DNA from: Sphingobium xanthum
GTDB lineage: Bacteria > Pseudomonadota > Alphaproteobacteria > Sphingomonadales > Sphingomonadaceae
NCBI RefSeq assembly: GCF_019737615.1
Contig: NZ_JAHKKS010000002.1
Coordinates: 310,001 to 374,000, forward strand
Length of the DNA: 64,000 bases
Reading direction: 5' to 3'
Shown here: positions 25,858 to 34,164 of the stretch, piece by piece
How the letters are laid out: every line of letters starts with the position of its first letter
Numbering within the stretch: the stretch's first letter is position 1
Position numbers and translations under genes: made by a program
The notes under the pieces: model-generated
What the model was told of the DNA's origin: nothing
The model's database searches: none
Seen by the model: only the letters and a program-made list of their open reading frames with translations

Positions 25858-26472
25858 ATGACCAACCACGTAGTTAATGCCGACGCAGAGAAGAGTGCGC
25901 TGATCCTCATCGAATATGTGAACGACTGGCTTGCCCCCACAGGCGGCATCAACGGTCAGTTCCAGGACCGTGAGCAGTTCGACTTGGCCGTTGCCAATTC
26001 GGAGAAGGTTCTCGAAGAGGCGCGCCGCCGTGACATGGACGTCATCCACGTCACAGTGCGGTTTGAGCCGGCGTACAAGGTGCTCGGAAAAGGTAAGTAC
26101 GGCCTGCGCAAGATGATGCCGGGCTATCGCTCGTTCCTTGGCGAGCAGGCCGACTTCTTCCCGGGCTTCGAGCCGCAGGACGGTGAATTTGTCGTCAGCG
26201 AGCGCCCCGGTGGCAGCAGCGCCTTTGCCGGGACGACGCTCGACAGCTACCTGCGCAACAATCGGATCTTCGACATCTACGTCATGGGCTTCGCGCTGCG
26301 GCAGTGCGTCGAGTCAACCGTGCGCAACGCCCACGACCTCGGCTATCACACCAACGTCATCTACGATGCGTCGGCGGCCTTCACTAGGGAGCAGCAGACA
26401 TCGTTCCTGAGCGACATCGCGCCGTTCTATGCCAATGCAATCACGGCGCGGGAATTTCTGACACAAGCGTAA
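25858..26472 (+). CDS. Isochorismatase-like cysteine hydrolase
   Basis: A 204-residue protein of the isochorismatase fold. The nucleophile Cys is in VMGFALRQCVESTVRNAHDLGY, and the cis-peptide strand precedes it. At the place of the usual catalytic Asp (as in LLVIDMQ) the sequence has LILIEYVNDW, i.e. Glu; the general-base Lys is likely in LGKGKYGLRK. The Asp-to-Glu swap may mean altered chemistry. It is the last gene of the AraC-controlled unit. Confidence 0.83.
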   Translation: MTNHVVNADAEKSALILIEYVNDWLAPTGGINGQFQDREQFDLAVANSEKVLEEARRRDMDVIHVTVRFEPAYKVLGKGKYGLRKMMPGYRSFLGEQADFFPGFEPQDGEFVVSERPGGSSAFAGTTLDSYLRNNRIFDIYVMGFALRQCVESTVRNAHDLGYHTNVIYDASAAFTREQQTSFLSDIAPFYANAITAREFLTQA

Positions 26473-26808
26473 GCCGTTACGATGCCTAGCGCCAGCTCCA
26501 TGGGGCTGGCATCATGTCCCAACGAGCGCGCGACTTGTCCGCCATCGATGTTACACGTCGCCGACCCGGTGGCGTGCTGGACTGGCACGCGGCGAAGCTT
26601 GCCAGTCGATACGGGAACACGCCTCCTGAACCTGCACTTGGCCGGTCGCGCAGCGTTTACATCCTTCCCAAGCGCACTGTACTCTTTGAGAGTTCGGCTG
26701 ATATAGCGGCGCGCACGCTGCGGATGCGATCTGGCTCGAAAGAGGGCGATAGCGTGAACTTCGTTCTCATCATCGCCCGGCGCGGCCGCGATAATCCGAA
26801 AAAGACGC
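26473..26808. other. Gap of about 335 bases without a convincing gene
   Basis: Both strands have short open frames here but none has a start site or coding pattern that I trust. A hairpin GCCAGCTC/GGGCTGGC at 26491-26510 just after the hydrolase stop could terminate it, although no T-run follows. The rest may be a decayed gene remnant. Confidence 0.4.
26491..26510 (+). terminator. Candidate hairpin after the cysteine hydrolase gene
   Basis: GCCAGCTC and GGGCTGGC pair around CATG (one G-T pair), 18 bases past the stop. No T-run follows, so it is at best a weak or Rho-assisted terminator. Confidence 0.35.
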
Positions 26809-27318
26809 CTAGCCTTCCGCCCCCACCAACTGAAACTTCGGCTCCATATAGGGCACGATCACATAAGCGTTGCGCTGCGTGTACTTCCAGCCCTGCGGCG
26901 TGCGTACCAGCTTGTCGTCATAGGCGCCGAGATGCCAGACCCGCAGCTCGTTGGTCTCCGTATGCGTGATGTGCTGGAACTTGCTCGTCGAGGTCGCCGT
27001 GTCGCCGTCGATGTCGATGTCGATAATGACGTCGAGCGTCGTGTGCCAGGTGCGCTGCGACTGGCTCTCGAACGGGCGCATATATTTGCCGAGGATTTCC
27101 TCGACCCCCTTCGGTCCCACGCCGCGGCCGACGACGCCGGCCCAGACGCCATCCTCGGTGAAGCCCGCCGCATAGGTCGCGATGTCGCGATTATCGATCG
27201 CGTTCTGCATGACCATCATCAGCCGCCAGATCGCCTCGCGATCGTCCGCCTCCTGCAAGCGCTTTTCCATGCTCTCGAGGCGTGCCTGAAGCGCCTGCAC
27301 GGTTGCCGTGTCGGTCAT
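26809..27318 (-). CDS. NTF2-like (SnoaL-type) family protein
   Basis: A 169-residue small alpha+beta barrel protein: DREAIWRLMMVMQNAIDNRDIATYAAGFTEDGVWAG is the usual helix pair and first strand, and LRVWHLGAYDDKLVRTPQGWKYTQRNAYV is the C-terminal sheet. Members are ligand-binding proteins, isomerases or small-subunit-like partners. A strong AGGAGGATCG site lies just before the ATG at 27318. It is the gene after a Baeyer-Villiger monooxygenase and may handle its ester product or substrate. Confidence 0.8.
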   Translation of the reverse strand: MTDTATVQALQARLESMEKRLQEADDREAIWRLMMVMQNAIDNRDIATYAAGFTEDGVWAGVVGRGVGPKGVEEILGKYMRPFESQSQRTWHTTLDVIIDIDIDGDTATSTSKFQHITHTETNELRVWHLGAYDDKLVRTPQGWKYTQRNAYVIVPYMEPKFQLVGAEG

Positions 27319-27341
27319 GTCGATCCTCCTCGTGCTTCGCT

Positions 27342-29285
27342 CTAGCGAATGTCCATGTCGTTGAAGTCGGGATGGCGCATGAACTGCCAGTTTTCGGTCG
27401 CAGTCAGCGGGTTCATGCCGGGGGAGCGGCCCCCTTCCCAATAATAGCTGTGTGCCCGCTTGTCGCTCCACACGCGGTTGGCGTTGCGCGCGTCGATGAA
27501 CCGGCTGTAGCGCCAATAGGCGTCTTCCTTCACCTCGATCGCCTCCCCGCCTTCGAGGATCAGCTTCTCCATGCATTGCAGCGCATAGAGCGTGGTGAGC
27601 TCATGATAGGCCGCGACCTGAAGTCCGCCATTGGTGTTCGGCCCGTAGATCGACCAGAGATTGGGGAAGCCCGGCATCATGCAGCCGAGATAGGCGCGCG
27701 GCCCGTCCTGTGCCCAGAGCTGGTCGATCGTCAGGCCGTCGCGGCCCGTGATCTTCATCGGGTAGAGATATTCGTTCGCCTTGAAGCCGGTCGCGTAGAT
27801 GATCGCGTCGACATCATGGTGCTTGCCGGCGCCATCCACGATGCCGTCCGGATTGATGCGCTCCGCCCCGCTCGTCACCAGCTCGACATTGTCGAGCTGC
27901 AGCGCATCCAGGATGCATTCGTCGCTGTCGACCAGCACGATGCGCGCCGACCAGACCGGGTGCCTGGGCGTCATGATCTCGACGAGGCTCCTGTCGCCGA
28001 GCTTCGCATCGCCGAGCTTCTTCTCCAGGAAGGCGATGGAGCGGTCGCGCAGTTCCTTGTTGGCGGCGCTGACACTGTGTGGATCGTCGAACTCGTGATC
28101 GATCTCGGTCACCTTGCTGAAGAAGTCGCCGATCCGATAGGCATTGCGCAGCCGCATGAAATTGGTGTGATATGGCATGTTGCGGTCGAGCCAGTTCAGC
28201 CCTTCCGGCACGCGGGCAAGATAGCCCGGCATGGGCATCAGCCATTGCGGCGTACGCTGGAACACGCTGATATGCGACGCTTCCCTGGCGAGTTCCGGCA
28301 CCATCTGATAGCCCGTGCAACCCGTGCCGACGACGGCGACGCGCTTGTCGCTCAAGTCCATCCCTTCCGGCCAGCGAACCGTATGCCAGCTCGGCCCGGC
28401 AAAGCTTTCCATGCCCTCGATCTTCGGAATGTTCGGGCGATTGAGGAAGCCGACCGAGGTGATGACGGCATTGGAGCGATGCGTCGCCTTGCCGTTCGGG
28501 CCGATCGCCTCGACCACCCACATGGACGCCGCCTCGTCCCAGGTGAGCGACGTTACCTCGGTCTCGAAGACGATCTTCTCGCGCAGGCCGAACTCGTCCG
28601 CGACCCAATCAAAATAGGCCTGGTTCCGCTCCTGCGGCGCGAAATTATAGGGACACGGGAAGTCGACACCGAAGAGATGCGAATAGGTCCGGCTCGATCC
28701 GTCGACGCGCGCGCCGGGATAGCGGTTCTCAAACCATGTGCCTCCGACGCCGGTGTTCTTCTCGAAATGCGTGTAGCGGATGCCGGCGCGCTTCAGCATC
28801 AGCGCCGCATTGAGGCCGCCCATGCCGGTGCCGATGACCGTGACGGAAAAATTCTCAAGCCGAGCAGGATCGGGCGCCGCCTGCCATTGCAGCGAGCGGG
28901 CCCAAGGATCGAGCGCCAGTTCCTCGGTCGCCATCGCCACATCGTCCTCGGGGATCGTGCCGGCGAGCAGCAATTCCATGCTCTCGCGGACATGCTCGGG
29001 CGATCCATGGGCGACCGCGCCGGCGCCGCTGTCGCGATAGGCCTTGAGAAACGCGACCGTCTTGGCGCGCACCATCGCGGCGTCCATGTCCGTCGCCGGG
29101 ACGACCGCGTCCATCTGGCCGAACGCCACGGTCTTGGTCGCCATCGTCTTGAGGTCGGGATCGCCGGTCAGCATGTAGAGCAACCCACGCAACACCATCG
29201 GGTCGCCGTGGCTGACCGCCTCCTCGATCGCCGCGTCGCTCGTCTCCAGCAGCTCCGGCCGCACAGGCGCTTCTATCGTTGCCAT
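27342..29285 (-). CDS. Baeyer-Villiger monooxygenase, 4-hydroxyacetophenone monooxygenase-like
   Basis: A 647-residue flavoprotein monooxygenase. FAD-binding GTGMGGLNAALMLKRAG begins near residue 150 and a second nucleotide motif VVGTGCTGYQMVPE lies in the middle; between them FAGPSWHTVRWP is the type I Baeyer-Villiger fingerprint FxGxxxHxxxWP. The roughly 150-residue N-terminal extension and total length match 4-hydroxyacetophenone monooxygenase (640 residues in Pseudomonas fluorescens). It would insert oxygen next to an aryl ketone carbonyl, giving a phenyl ester. An NTF2-like gene follows; an MFS transporter gene faces away from it. Confidence 0.87.
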   Translation of the reverse strand: MATIEAPVRPELLETSDAAIEEAVSHGDPMVLRGLLYMLTGDPDLKTMATKTVAFGQMDAVVPATDMDAAMVRAKTVAFLKAYRDSGAGAVAHGSPEHVRESMELLLAGTIPEDDVAMATEELALDPWARSLQWQAAPDPARLENFSVTVIGTGMGGLNAALMLKRAGIRYTHFEKNTGVGGTWFENRYPGARVDGSSRTYSHLFGVDFPCPYNFAPQERNQAYFDWVADEFGLREKIVFETEVTSLTWDEAASMWVVEAIGPNGKATHRSNAVITSVGFLNRPNIPKIEGMESFAGPSWHTVRWPEGMDLSDKRVAVVGTGCTGYQMVPELAREASHISVFQRTPQWLMPMPGYLARVPEGLNWLDRNMPYHTNFMRLRNAYRIGDFFSKVTEIDHEFDDPHSVSAANKELRDRSIAFLEKKLGDAKLGDRSLVEIMTPRHPVWSARIVLVDSDECILDALQLDNVELVTSGAERINPDGIVDGAGKHHDVDAIIYATGFKANEYLYPMKITGRDGLTIDQLWAQDGPRAYLGCMMPGFPNLWSIYGPNTNGGLQVAAYHELTTLYALQCMEKLILEGGEAIEVKEDAYWRYSRFIDARNANRVWSDKRAHSYYWEGGRSPGMNPLTATENWQFMRHPDFNDMDIR

Positions 29286-29443
29286 CGTTGCCCATTCCCC
29301 TTCCGTGGAAGGCCAATACGACGATCCCTTAACATGATAAACAGTTTTCTCGGATCACGTCTTCCCTGTTCTCCCCTTGCAAAGCCGACGGAGGTTCCGG
29401 CCAGCGAAACGCCGCACCGGCTCAGTATGAGCCGAAAGATTTC

Positions 29444-29455
29444 AACTATGTAGTT
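29444..29455. promoter_or_regulatory. Short palindrome in the monooxygenase-transporter promoter gap
   Basis: AACTA and TAGTT separated by TG form a perfect inverted repeat, in the 267-base gap between the divergent monooxygenase and MFS genes. It may be an operator shared by both, but the length is small enough for chance. Confidence 0.3.
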
Positions 29456-29552
29456 TCCGTCTTGTCGGATCCGTCTCGTTTGTGGAAACAAGGTTACGGG
29501 AGAGGAGACGGCCAGTGATCGATCGCGCAAAATTCAAGCGAGACAGCGCTAC

Positions 29553-30929
29553 GTGAGCGGCGAAGCGCCGCCGCCGGCAGCCGCCCCGGCATCCGTGAAC
29601 GAGGCAGCGGTCGGCGCTGTTCTCGATGACATTCGCACCTTCCGGCACAATTACTGGGCGCCGCTCCTGCTCGGCTTCATCATGCTGTTCGACAGTTGGG
29701 ACAGCATCGCGATCGCCTTCGCAATGCCCGCACTCGCCATCGAGTGGAAGCTCGATCCGATGCAAATGGGTCTCCTCATCTCCGCCGGCTATGGCGGGCA
29801 GTTTCTGGGCGCCTTCTCGCTTGGTGCGATTGCCGAGCGCGTCGGGCGCATGCCGGTCATCATCGCCGCCGTGGCGCTCATGTGCGTCCTGGCGATTGCC
29901 TGCGCCATCGCGCCCGGCTTCAACAGTATGTTCGTTCTGCGGCTGCTGCAGGGTATCATGATCGGCGGCGCTCTGCCCGTCGCCATCACCTACATCAACG
30001 AACTGGCGCCGACGAAGACGCGCGGACGCTATTTCGGGCTGTACCAGACGCTCGCAATGTCCGGCTTCTCGATCGCTGCGCTGCTGAGCCCCTTTGTCAT
30101 CCCGTATCTCGGGTGGCGCTGGATGCTCGGCCTCGGCGTCATCCCCATCGTGCTGCTGCCGCTCGTGTGGATCACCCTGCCCGAATCGCCGCGATGGCTC
30201 GCGCGCGCCGGCCGGCTCGACGCCGCGAACAAGGCGCTTGCCAAGCTCGGTGGCCGGGCGGCCCTCTTCACGAACGCGGACGAGCCGGCGAAGACCGACA
30301 CCGCGCCCGTGGCGAAACCCAACCTGCTGTCATTGTTCACGCCCAGGCTGCGCGGTCACACCAGCGTGATCACGGCGCTCTGGTTCCTCACCATGTTCGT
30401 GAGCTTCGGCCTGACCACCTGGATCCCTTCCATCTACGTGAAGGTGTTCAACATCCCGGTCGAGCGCGCGCTCAACTATTCGGCCATGGCCAGCATCGCC
30501 ATCTTCATCTGCCTGGCGATAACCGGTACGCTGATTGACAAATATGGCCGCCGGCCGTTTGCGCTGGGTGGCCTGATCGTGACGGCGATCGTGCTGTTGT
30601 GGATCCCCATCTTCCGGCCGGAAAGCGAACTCGTGCTGGTCGCGCTGATCACGACCGGCAAGGTCGCCATCTTCTTCGGCACCTTCGTACTCTGGCCCTA
30701 CACGGCGGAGACACATGCCACGCCTGTCAGGGCACTGGCGCTCGGCTATGCCAGCTCGATCGGCCGGGCCTCCTCCATGCTGACGCCGCTCTTCGTCGGC
30801 TTCGTGCTGGCGCGCGGCGCATCGGTGAACATCGTCTTCGCGTTTTTCGGCCTGTTCGCGCTGATCGCCTTCATCCTGTGGATCGTGCGGACACGCGAGA
30901 CGGTCGGCAAGGCATTGGACAGCGTGTGA
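29553..30929 (+). CDS. MFS transporter, aromatic-acid/sugar-porter-like
   Basis: A 458-residue inner-membrane protein with about 12 hydrophobic segments. The loop motif after helix 2 (GAIAERVGRMPVI) and the corresponding LIDKYGRRPFALGG in the second half are MFS signatures; ITLPESPRWLARAGR before the central loop is typical of the group that includes aromatic acid/H+ symporters. A GTG at 29553 is the likely start; a GTG at 29595 is possible. Next to a Baeyer-Villiger enzyme and in an aromatic-catabolic region, uptake of an aromatic compound is likely. Confidence 0.86.
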   Translation: MSGEAPPPAAAPASVNEAAVGAVLDDIRTFRHNYWAPLLLGFIMLFDSWDSIAIAFAMPALAIEWKLDPMQMGLLISAGYGGQFLGAFSLGAIAERVGRMPVIIAAVALMCVLAIACAIAPGFNSMFVLRLLQGIMIGGALPVAITYINELAPTKTRGRYFGLYQTLAMSGFSIAALLSPFVIPYLGWRWMLGLGVIPIVLLPLVWITLPESPRWLARAGRLDAANKALAKLGGRAALFTNADEPAKTDTAPVAKPNLLSLFTPRLRGHTSVITALWFLTMFVSFGLTTWIPSIYVKVFNIPVERALNYSAMASIAIFICLAITGTLIDKYGRRPFALGGLIVTAIVLLWIPIFRPESELVLVALITTGKVAIFFGTFVLWPYTAETHATPVRALALGYASSIGRASSMLTPLFVGFVLARGASVNIVFAFFGLFALIAFILWIVRTRETVGKALDSV

Positions 30930-30988
30930 GGCGTTCGCGGCGCCGAACGCGCATCCCGCTCGCGATAGGGCCACATAGCGCCCCAAAA

Positions 30989-31007
30989 AAACCGCTGTCC
31001 TACATCC
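30989..31007 (-). repeat. 19-bp dispersed repeat, copy 1
   Basis: On the minus strand this reads GGATGTAGGACAGCGGTTT, identical to 39999-40017 on the plus strand. Both lie in gaps downstream of genes and both continue with a T-rich stretch (a run of seven T here). Confidence 0.6.
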
Positions 31008-31099
31008 CCCGGGCCATGGCACCCCGGACGCAGCTCTTTCTCAGGTCCGCAAACCCCGTTCCGCGCCACCGGTCCGCACGCGCACAATCATGCGCGATA

Positions 31100-31128
31100 G
31101 TGTGACCCTGGTGTGACCTTCGTGTGAA
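31100..31128. promoter_or_regulatory. Three 7-bp direct repeats with 11-bp period
   Basis: GTGTGAC at 31100, GTGTGAC at 31111 and GTGTGAA at 31122, each separated by four bases. This is the geometry of binding sites for OmpR/PhoB-type response regulators. Oddly it lies between two gene 3' ends. Confidence 0.35.
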
Positions 31129-31136
31129 CTTTGGCC

Positions 31137-31538
31137 TCAAAAGGGCTGGACCAGCTCCACCTGAATACCGCGCGTCGAGGCCGGGCTCAGGAAATTGCAC
31201 CAGAAGTCGCCCGCACCCTTGATCGGCTCCGGCTCGATCATGCGCATCTCCTGGCTTTCGACCCAGGCCATGGCGGCGCGAATGTCCGGTACTTCGAACG
31301 CGAAATGGTGGACGCCGCCCGCGCCCTTGTTGAAGCGCAGCAGGGGGCCGTCGGTCGCGACGACGAGCTCGATCGGCGTGCCGCCATTCGCCGCCTTGGT
31401 GAAGATGCACCAGCAATGCCAGGGATCGACGAAGCCGCGATAATCCTCTTCCAGCTCGAAGGTCTGCATGAAGCGCTCGGCCTCGTCGAGGCTGGGCGAG
31501 ATCATGCCGACATGGTGCAGGCGATATTGGCTGAACAT
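31137..31538 (-). CDS. VOC-family protein resembling methylmalonyl-CoA epimerase
   Basis: A 133-residue glyoxalase-fold protein with two beta-alpha-beta-beta-beta repeats. The four metal ligands of this family are visible: His in RLHHVGMISP, Glu in PIELVVAT, His in GVHHFAFEVPD and Glu in QVELVQPF. The pattern (HHVG..., GVHHFAFEV, VELV) is closest to methylmalonyl-CoA epimerases among VOC families. Its start overlaps the stop of the upstream SGNH gene by one base, so it is the last gene of the seven-gene cluster. Epimerisation of a 2-substituted acyl thioester would fit the FkbH/ACP genes, but this is inference. Confidence 0.82.
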   Translation of the reverse strand: MFSQYRLHHVGMISPSLDEAERFMQTFELEEDYRGFVDPWHCWCIFTKAANGGTPIELVVATDGPLLRFNKGAGGVHHFAFEVPDIRAAMAWVESQEMRMIEPEPIKGAGDFWCNFLSPASTRGIQVELVQPF

Positions 31539-32587
31539 TAGTGGGTTTCCTCGGCGGCCGTCACGATCGGCGCTAACTTCTCGATCAACCAGGGCGAGAG
31601 CCTGGCGGTGCCGGTGCGCCCGAGATGGTCCTTGTCCATATAGTTGCGATAATCGTCGGCGAGTTGCACCGGTTCCAGCACGGGGCCGATCGCGGTGTAG
31701 AAGCCGGGATCGTCGAAATATTCCTCCGCGCCGCGATAGGTGGGCACGCGCAGGAAGGCGATCGTCACCTTCTTCTCGCGCGCCAGCGCGGCGATGCGGC
31801 GCAGATAATGGCGCTCGACGGCATAGCGCTGGTCGAGCGGGAACAGGCGCAGCTTGCGATCGACGACGGCCGCGGGCGGCGTCGGCCCACCGCGCTGGGC
31901 CGGGTCGATGACGCGCTCGCGGTCGACGAGAATGCCGTCGCCGGTTCTGAAGGTCTCGGTCGGATCGAACGTCAGCTTGCTGTAGATCGCCGGATCGAAC
32001 CGGGTGCTGAGGCGGAAGGCGGACGGGGCCAGACCCTGGATGAAGTAGGCCAGATGGCGGTACGGCACCGTTAGCGCATTCTCGATATAATTGAGATTGT
32101 AGATCGCGGGCGCGCCGAGGATCGCGGCGTCCGTGCCGAGGAAGCGGAAGCCGGGATGACTGAGCGTCGATTCCGCACCGGCCGTCAGCACGATGAGCTT
32201 CACGTCCGGCCGCGTGTTGAGCAGTTGCTCGACCACCGCCCACTGCAGGTCGCGCCCTTCCTGCGGCATACCGAAATTCACGACCGAGACCGGATGGCCG
32301 AGCCGCTGCGAGAGGCCCGCCGACAGCTCGTTGACGCGCGCACTCGCTTCCATGCGGGAGCTGCCGATCATGGCGACGTCGATGGGGCGCTTGTCGAAAT
32401 GCGTGCGCTCATAGACATAGCGCGCGCGGAACAGGATCGTCCCGTCGCCCTGCTGCCAGCGATAATAGTCGTTGTTCGGCAGCAGCATGAGCAGCGCCGT
32501 CACCAGCACCGCGCCGAGCGCCAGCCAGCCGAACAGCCGGAGCGCGAGGCCATTGGGGAGCAGCTCTGTGTCGTCCTGAGCGGTCAT
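31538..32587 (-). CDS. Membrane-anchored SGNH-hydrolase-like protein (AlgX/DltD-type partner of MBOAT)
   Basis: A 349-residue protein with one N-terminal transmembrane helix (LFGWLALGAVLVTALLMLLP) and a periplasmic domain. The SGNH pattern is visible: Ser in AMIGSSRMEAS, Gly/Asn-like block in VVNFGMPQEG, and the C-terminal Asp-His in YMDKDHLG. In alginate and teichoic-acid acylation, a protein of this type takes the acyl group exported by the MBOAT and passes it to the polymer. The MBOAT gene lies seven bases upstream. The ATG at 32587 is preceded by GAGGGGAC. Confidence 0.78.
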   Translation of the reverse strand: MTAQDDTELLPNGLALRLFGWLALGAVLVTALLMLLPNNDYYRWQQGDGTILFRARYVYERTHFDKRPIDVAMIGSSRMEASARVNELSAGLSQRLGHPVSVVNFGMPQEGRDLQWAVVEQLLNTRPDVKLIVLTAGAESTLSHPGFRFLGTDAAILGAPAIYNLNYIENALTVPYRHLAYFIQGLAPSAFRLSTRFDPAIYSKLTFDPTETFRTGDGILVDRERVIDPAQRGGPTPPAAVVDRKLRLFPLDQRYAVERHYLRRIAALAREKKVTIAFLRVPTYRGAEEYFDDPGFYTAIGPVLEPVQLADDYRNYMDKDHLGRTGTARLSPWLIEKLAPIVTAAEETH

Positions 32588-32594
32588 GGTCCCC

Positions 32595-34160
32595 TCAGAA
32601 GGCGAAGTAGACGAATTGCGTGCTGCCGCGCGCAACGAAGATGATGCCGAGCATCAGCACGGCACCGGCGATGAGCGTCGGCACGGCGGCGGGCCGCCAC
32701 TCGACGCGGACGGGCGCGACGCCGATCTTCTGCCAGCGCGCCCATTCGAGCACGGGCGTGACGCGCGTCATGATCTGCTGCGTGTTCGGCAAGGCCCAGA
32801 TGATCGCGATGCCGAGCGCGATCAGCGGGAACAGGCCCCAGGCACCGAGCGGGGTCAGCACCGGCCATTGTTCCCAGGGCGATGCGCCGCTCGCGCCGGC
32901 CATGGCGGAGAAGATGCGCCCCGTCGTCGGCAGATCGGCCGAGCGGAACGGCACGATGGCGAGTGCGAAGCACAGGAAAGTGAGCGGAATGCCCCACGGG
33001 ATCTCGCGCTTCGGTGCAGCGGCACCCTTCTCGCCCTTCGCCTTCTTCTTCCGCCGCGCCTTCATCACGAAATTCCAGATCTCGTTGATGACCATGAAGC
33101 TGCCATGCATCGCGCCGAAGACGACAAAGGTCCAGCTCGCGCCATGCCAGGCGCCGATGATGACCATCGACACGAAGCTGGGGATGAGCGTCGCCACGGC
33201 GAGCGTGCCGCCCTTGCCGAGGCGCATATTGGCCGCGAGGCGGGTCAGCGGCACGGCGAGCGGCTGGTAGATATAGCTCTGCACGAAGCGGCCGAGCGTT
33301 ATGTGCCAGCGACGCCAGAGATCGGCGATGCTGTGCGCGCGGAGCGGCGAATGGAAATTGAGCGGCAGCAATATGCCGAACATGCGCGCCACGCCGATCG
33401 CCATGTCCGAATAGCCAGAAAAGTCGAAATAGACCTGATTGGTATAGGCCAGCACCCCGCCCCAGGCGGCGAGGAAGCTCGGCGTCTCGCCCTTGGCGGC
33501 GGCATCGAACATCGGCCCGGTCCAGAGCGCGAAGCTGTCCGCGATCACCGTCTTCTTGAAGAGGCCGATGCCGAAGATCATCAGGCCCGCGAGGATATTG
33601 CCCAGCACGCGCCGCGCCACCGGACGCTCGCGCAGCTGCGGGATCATCTCGCGCGACAGGCTGATCGGCCCGGCGAGAAGCTGCGGAAAAAACAGGATGA
33701 AGGCGAAATAATCGACGATGCGTGGCTGCTCGATGCGGCCGCGCGAAAGGTCGACCAGATGGGCAATCTGCTGGAAGGTATAGAAGGAAATCGCCAGCGG
33801 CAGCGCGATCCGGCCCAGCTCGACGTCCAGTCCGAACGCCGCCGACAGGCTGTCGACGAGGAAGTTCGCATATTTGAACCAGAGCAAGGCCGCGACATTG
33901 GCACTGACGCCGACCCACAAAGCGAGCCGGCTCCATGGCTGCGGAAGCCGGGTGATGAGCAGGCCGCAGACATAATTGAAGGCCACCGAACCGAACAGCA
34001 ATGGCAGGAAATGCGCCGAGCCGCGCGCATAGAAAGCCAGCGTCGCGACGATGAGGAATGGCAGGCGCAGCACATGCAGCCGCGTCAGCGCCAGAACATA
34101 ATATCCGAGCAGGGCTGCGGGCAGAAAGCCGAAGATGAAGACGACCGAGTTGAAGCTCAT
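32595..34160 (-). CDS. MBOAT-family membrane O-acyltransferase (AlgI-like)
   Basis: A 521-residue polytopic membrane protein. The conserved MBOAT regions are clear: FYTFQQIAHLVDLSRG, YFDFSGYSDMAIGVARMFG, RAHSIADLWRRWHITLGRFV with the first conserved His, and MVIIGAWHGASWTFVVFG with the catalytic His in the WHG motif. A lysine-rich insertion (KARRKKKAKGEKGAAAPKRE) follows. The family moves acyl groups across the inner membrane for O-acylation of polysaccharides. It is flanked by a methyltransferase/FkbH/ACP set upstream and an SGNH partner downstream, which suggests the donor is carrier-protein bound rather than acetyl-CoA. Confidence 0.9.
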   Translation of the reverse strand: MSFNSVVFIFGFLPAALLGYYVLALTRLHVLRLPFLIVATLAFYARGSAHFLPLLFGSVAFNYVCGLLITRLPQPWSRLALWVGVSANVAALLWFKYANFLVDSLSAAFGLDVELGRIALPLAISFYTFQQIAHLVDLSRGRIEQPRIVDYFAFILFFPQLLAGPISLSREMIPQLRERPVARRVLGNILAGLMIFGIGLFKKTVIADSFALWTGPMFDAAAKGETPSFLAAWGGVLAYTNQVYFDFSGYSDMAIGVARMFGILLPLNFHSPLRAHSIADLWRRWHITLGRFVQSYIYQPLAVPLTRLAANMRLGKGGTLAVATLIPSFVSMVIIGAWHGASWTFVVFGAMHGSFMVINEIWNFVMKARRKKKAKGEKGAAAPKREIPWGIPLTFLCFALAIVPFRSADLPTTGRIFSAMAGASGASPWEQWPVLTPLGAWGLFPLIALGIAIIWALPNTQQIMTRVTPVLEWARWQKIGVAPVRVEWRPAAVPTLIAGAVLMLGIIFVARGSTQFVYFAF

Positions 34161-34164
34161 GGGG

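Noticed and set aside
26514-26969. Open frame of about 150 codons on the plus strand after the cysteine hydrolase gene
   Set aside because: It runs into the antisense of the NTF2-like gene, has no ribosome site and no recognisable domain; at most a remnant.
27282-29453. 723-codon open frame on the plus strand opposite the Baeyer-Villiger monooxygenase
   Set aside because: It is antisense to a gene with clear motifs; its composition (Arg, His, Asp, Gly-rich) is the usual mirror of a high-GC gene and no domain is seen.
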